Origin: Propionibacteriaceae bacterium
GTDB taxonomy: Bacteria > Actinomycetota > Actinomycetes > Propionibacteriales > Propionibacteriaceae
Direction: 5' to 3'
NCBI GenBank assembly: GCA_031262845.1
Contig: JAISGZ010000237.1
Span: 1 to 13,847, forward strand
Length of the DNA stretch: 13,847 nucleotides
Shown piece after piece: positions 12,671 through 13,847 of this stretch. The translations under genes were made by a program, and so were the position numbers. Each line of letters starts with the position of its first letter. The stretch's first letter is position 1. The notes beneath the pieces were generated by a model that saw only the letters and a program-made list of their open reading frames with translations, ran no database searches and was not told where the DNA came from.

Positions 12671-12690
12671 GCCTGGCCCGTCAATCAGCC

Positions 12691-13647
12691 TCAGGCGCCG
12701 GCGGCGGCCCGGATATCGGCCAGGGCTTTACGTTCGATCTGGCGGACTCGCTCGGCCGTGATCCCCCAGCGGCGGCCGATGTCGGCCAACTTGGCCGGGC
12801 TGCCGTCCACCAGACCGAAGCGGCGGCGGACGATATCGGCGGAGCGGTTGTCGAGCCGGGATACCAGCGCTTCCAGGCGCTGCCGTTCGGCTTGGTCGAT
12901 GACGACCTCTTCGATCCCGGCACCGGGCTTGGCGGCCACCAGATCGGCCAAGGAGCGGTCCCCCGAGTCATCCAGCGGCGCGTCCAAGGAGACGTGTTCA
13001 CGCGCCAGCTGGAGCAAATCCGCCACCTGGGCGGGGGTGATCTCCAGTTGTTCGGCGATCTCTTCGGTACTGGGGTCTCGGTTCAGCTGTTGCAGCAGGA
13101 GCCGCCGGGCGCGCTCAACCTGGCTCAGTTGCTCGGCCACGTGGACCGGTAAGCGGACGACTCGACCTTGATGGGCGCAGGCCCGGGAGATCGCCTGGCG
13201 AATCCACCAGGTGGCGTAGGTCGAGAACTTATAACCCTGGGTGTAGTCGAACTTCTCAGCCGCCCGCATCAAGCCGAGATTGCCCTCCTGAATCGCGTCG
13301 GACAGCGGAATTCGCTGGTTGACGTACTTCCGGGCGATCGAGACGACCAATTGGAGATTGGATTCGAGGAACCGTTTCATCGCCTGTTGGCCCTCGGCCG
13401 CGACTCGTTCCAGCTCGTCGCTGGTGGCCGTGGTCAGAAAAGAATCATCGGCCGGTTCGACCCGGCCGACGAGCACCGCCTGGGCGATGGCGCCACATTC
13501 AATGGTTTTGGCCAACTCAACCTCATCGGCCGCGGTCAACAACTGCGACCGGCCCAGCGAATGTAAATAGGCACCGACGCTGTCGCGTGATTGCCCGGTA
13601 TACGACTTTGCTTTTGTCCGCTGCGATGCGGACCCTGCCACCGGCAT
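12691..13647 (-). CDS. Sigma-70 family RNA polymerase sigma factor (SigB/HrdB type)
   Basis: A 318-residue sigma factor of the primary-like group. Region 1.2 is DSVGAYLHSLGRSQLLTAADEVELA at about 22-46. Region 2 spans about 90-170, with NLQLVVSIARKY, IQEGNLGLMRAAEKFDY and the -10 recognition segment KFSTYATWWIRQAISRA (140-156). Region 3 is at about 170-245. Region 4 is at about 255-316, with the helix-turn-helix LADIGRRWGITAERVRQIE (287-305). It lacks the long acidic N-terminal extension of actinobacterial HrdB/SigA, so it resembles mycobacterial SigB or a group 2 factor, but a short primary factor cannot be excluded. The start at 13647 has GAGGGGG five bases upstream. About 20 bases downstream is a hairpin. 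Known primary-type factors read TTGACA/TATAAT-like promoters. Confidence 0.92.
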   Translation of the reverse strand: MPVAGSASQRTKAKSYTGQSRDSVGAYLHSLGRSQLLTAADEVELAKTIECGAIAQAVLVGRVEPADDSFLTTATSDELERVAAEGQQAMKRFLESNLQLVVSIARKYVNQRIPLSDAIQEGNLGLMRAAEKFDYTQGYKFSTYATWWIRQAISRACAHQGRVVRLPVHVAEQLSQVERARRLLLQQLNRDPSTEEIAEQLEITPAQVADLLQLAREHVSLDAPLDDSGDRSLADLVAAKPGAGIEEVVIDQAERQRLEALVSRLDNRSADIVRRRFGLVDGSPAKLADIGRRWGITAERVRQIERKALADIRAAAGA

Positions 13648-13847
13648 GGAGACCCCCTCAGAATCAACCCGTTCCCCATCGGAACAAGGTGTTGCTCAAC
13701 ACCGCCACCACCTGCTGTTACCGCGGTTACTGGCTGCTGATCGGGTAACGACCCGGCCGCTGGTTTCATTCCCTGATCAATGCCATTCGGGCGCTGCTCC
13801 CGGAGGCGAATGGACGGCCTGACAGGCGCAGGAGCGGCCGCCCAGGC
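13648..13847. promoter_or_regulatory. Upstream region of the sigma factor gene
   Basis: Inverted repeats are present at 13671-13685 (GTTCC with GGAAC) and 13688-13703 (GGTGTTG with CAACACC), close enough to the start to act as operators or leader structure. CCATTCG (13783-13789) with CGAATGG (13807-13813) encloses a GC-rich loop and may be the terminator of a gene beyond the right edge. I could not settle on a promoter, and no second gene is supported. Confidence 0.4.

Larger units (their letters stand above)
11841..12690. other. Gene-poor region between lipoprotein and sigma factor genes
   Basis: An 850-base stretch without a supported protein gene. It contains the candidate promoter and structured RNA (12008-12300), a hairpin around 12385-12437 (AGCTCAATC with GATTGAGCT plus GCAGC/GCTGC), and the hairpin after the sigma gene (12621-12670). 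The open plus-strand frames in this stretch have basic, low-complexity or antisense-type text and are not called. Confidence 0.5.

Noticed and set aside
12562..13152. Long plus frame opposite the sigma factor gene
   Set aside because: Antisense shadow of clearly recognised sigma regions 3-4.

Overview
The window comes from a high-GC Gram-positive (actinobacterial) chromosome. Indicators are the GC-rich third codon positions, a DUF5709-type acidic protein, a type IIA topoisomerase A/B pair whose toprim motif reads EGDSALG as in actinobacterial ParE, and a SigB/HrdB-type sigma factor. Genus and family cannot be fixed from the sequence; a Propionibacteriales-like host is a guess.

Layout. 241-672 (-) encodes a DUF5709-like protein, divergent from an App1/DUF2183 HAD-type phosphatase-like gene (759-1802, +). 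Next come convergent topoisomerase genes, parC-like (2116-4584, +) and parE-like (4749-6815, -), separated by 164 bases that repeat part of the parE 3' end. The right edge holds a sigma-70 family gene (12691-13647, -). Before it lie a lipoprotein gene (11286-11840, -) and a gene-poor stretch (11841-12690) with a good promoter and strong inverted repeats that may encode a structured RNA.

The unusual part is 7101-11133. It carries eleven very short genes (29-55 codons) for hydrophobic, Ser/Asn-striped amphipathic peptides without signal peptides, here named P1 to P11 in coordinate order. P1-P5 are on the minus strand and P6-P11 on the plus strand, diverging from an AT-rich centre near 8850-9250. 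Most have their own TAnnCT-type -10 box, ribosome binding site and hairpin terminator, so they look like separately transcribed units. Several are clearly related to each other (P2, P3, P6, P10; also P7, P9). All but P8 follow one spacing of polar residues (about 6, 9-10, 13, 16-17, 20, then 23 and 27 in the longer ones). No transporter, modification enzyme, protease or immunity gene accompanies them in this window.

Interpretation. The array is best read as an expanded family of membrane-active peptides: PSM-like, leaderless-bacteriocin-like, small channel formers like corynebacterial PorA/PorH, or type I toxin-like. The sequence does not decide between these. The surrounding genes are ordinary housekeeping genes, and the array sits between the sigma-factor region and parE.
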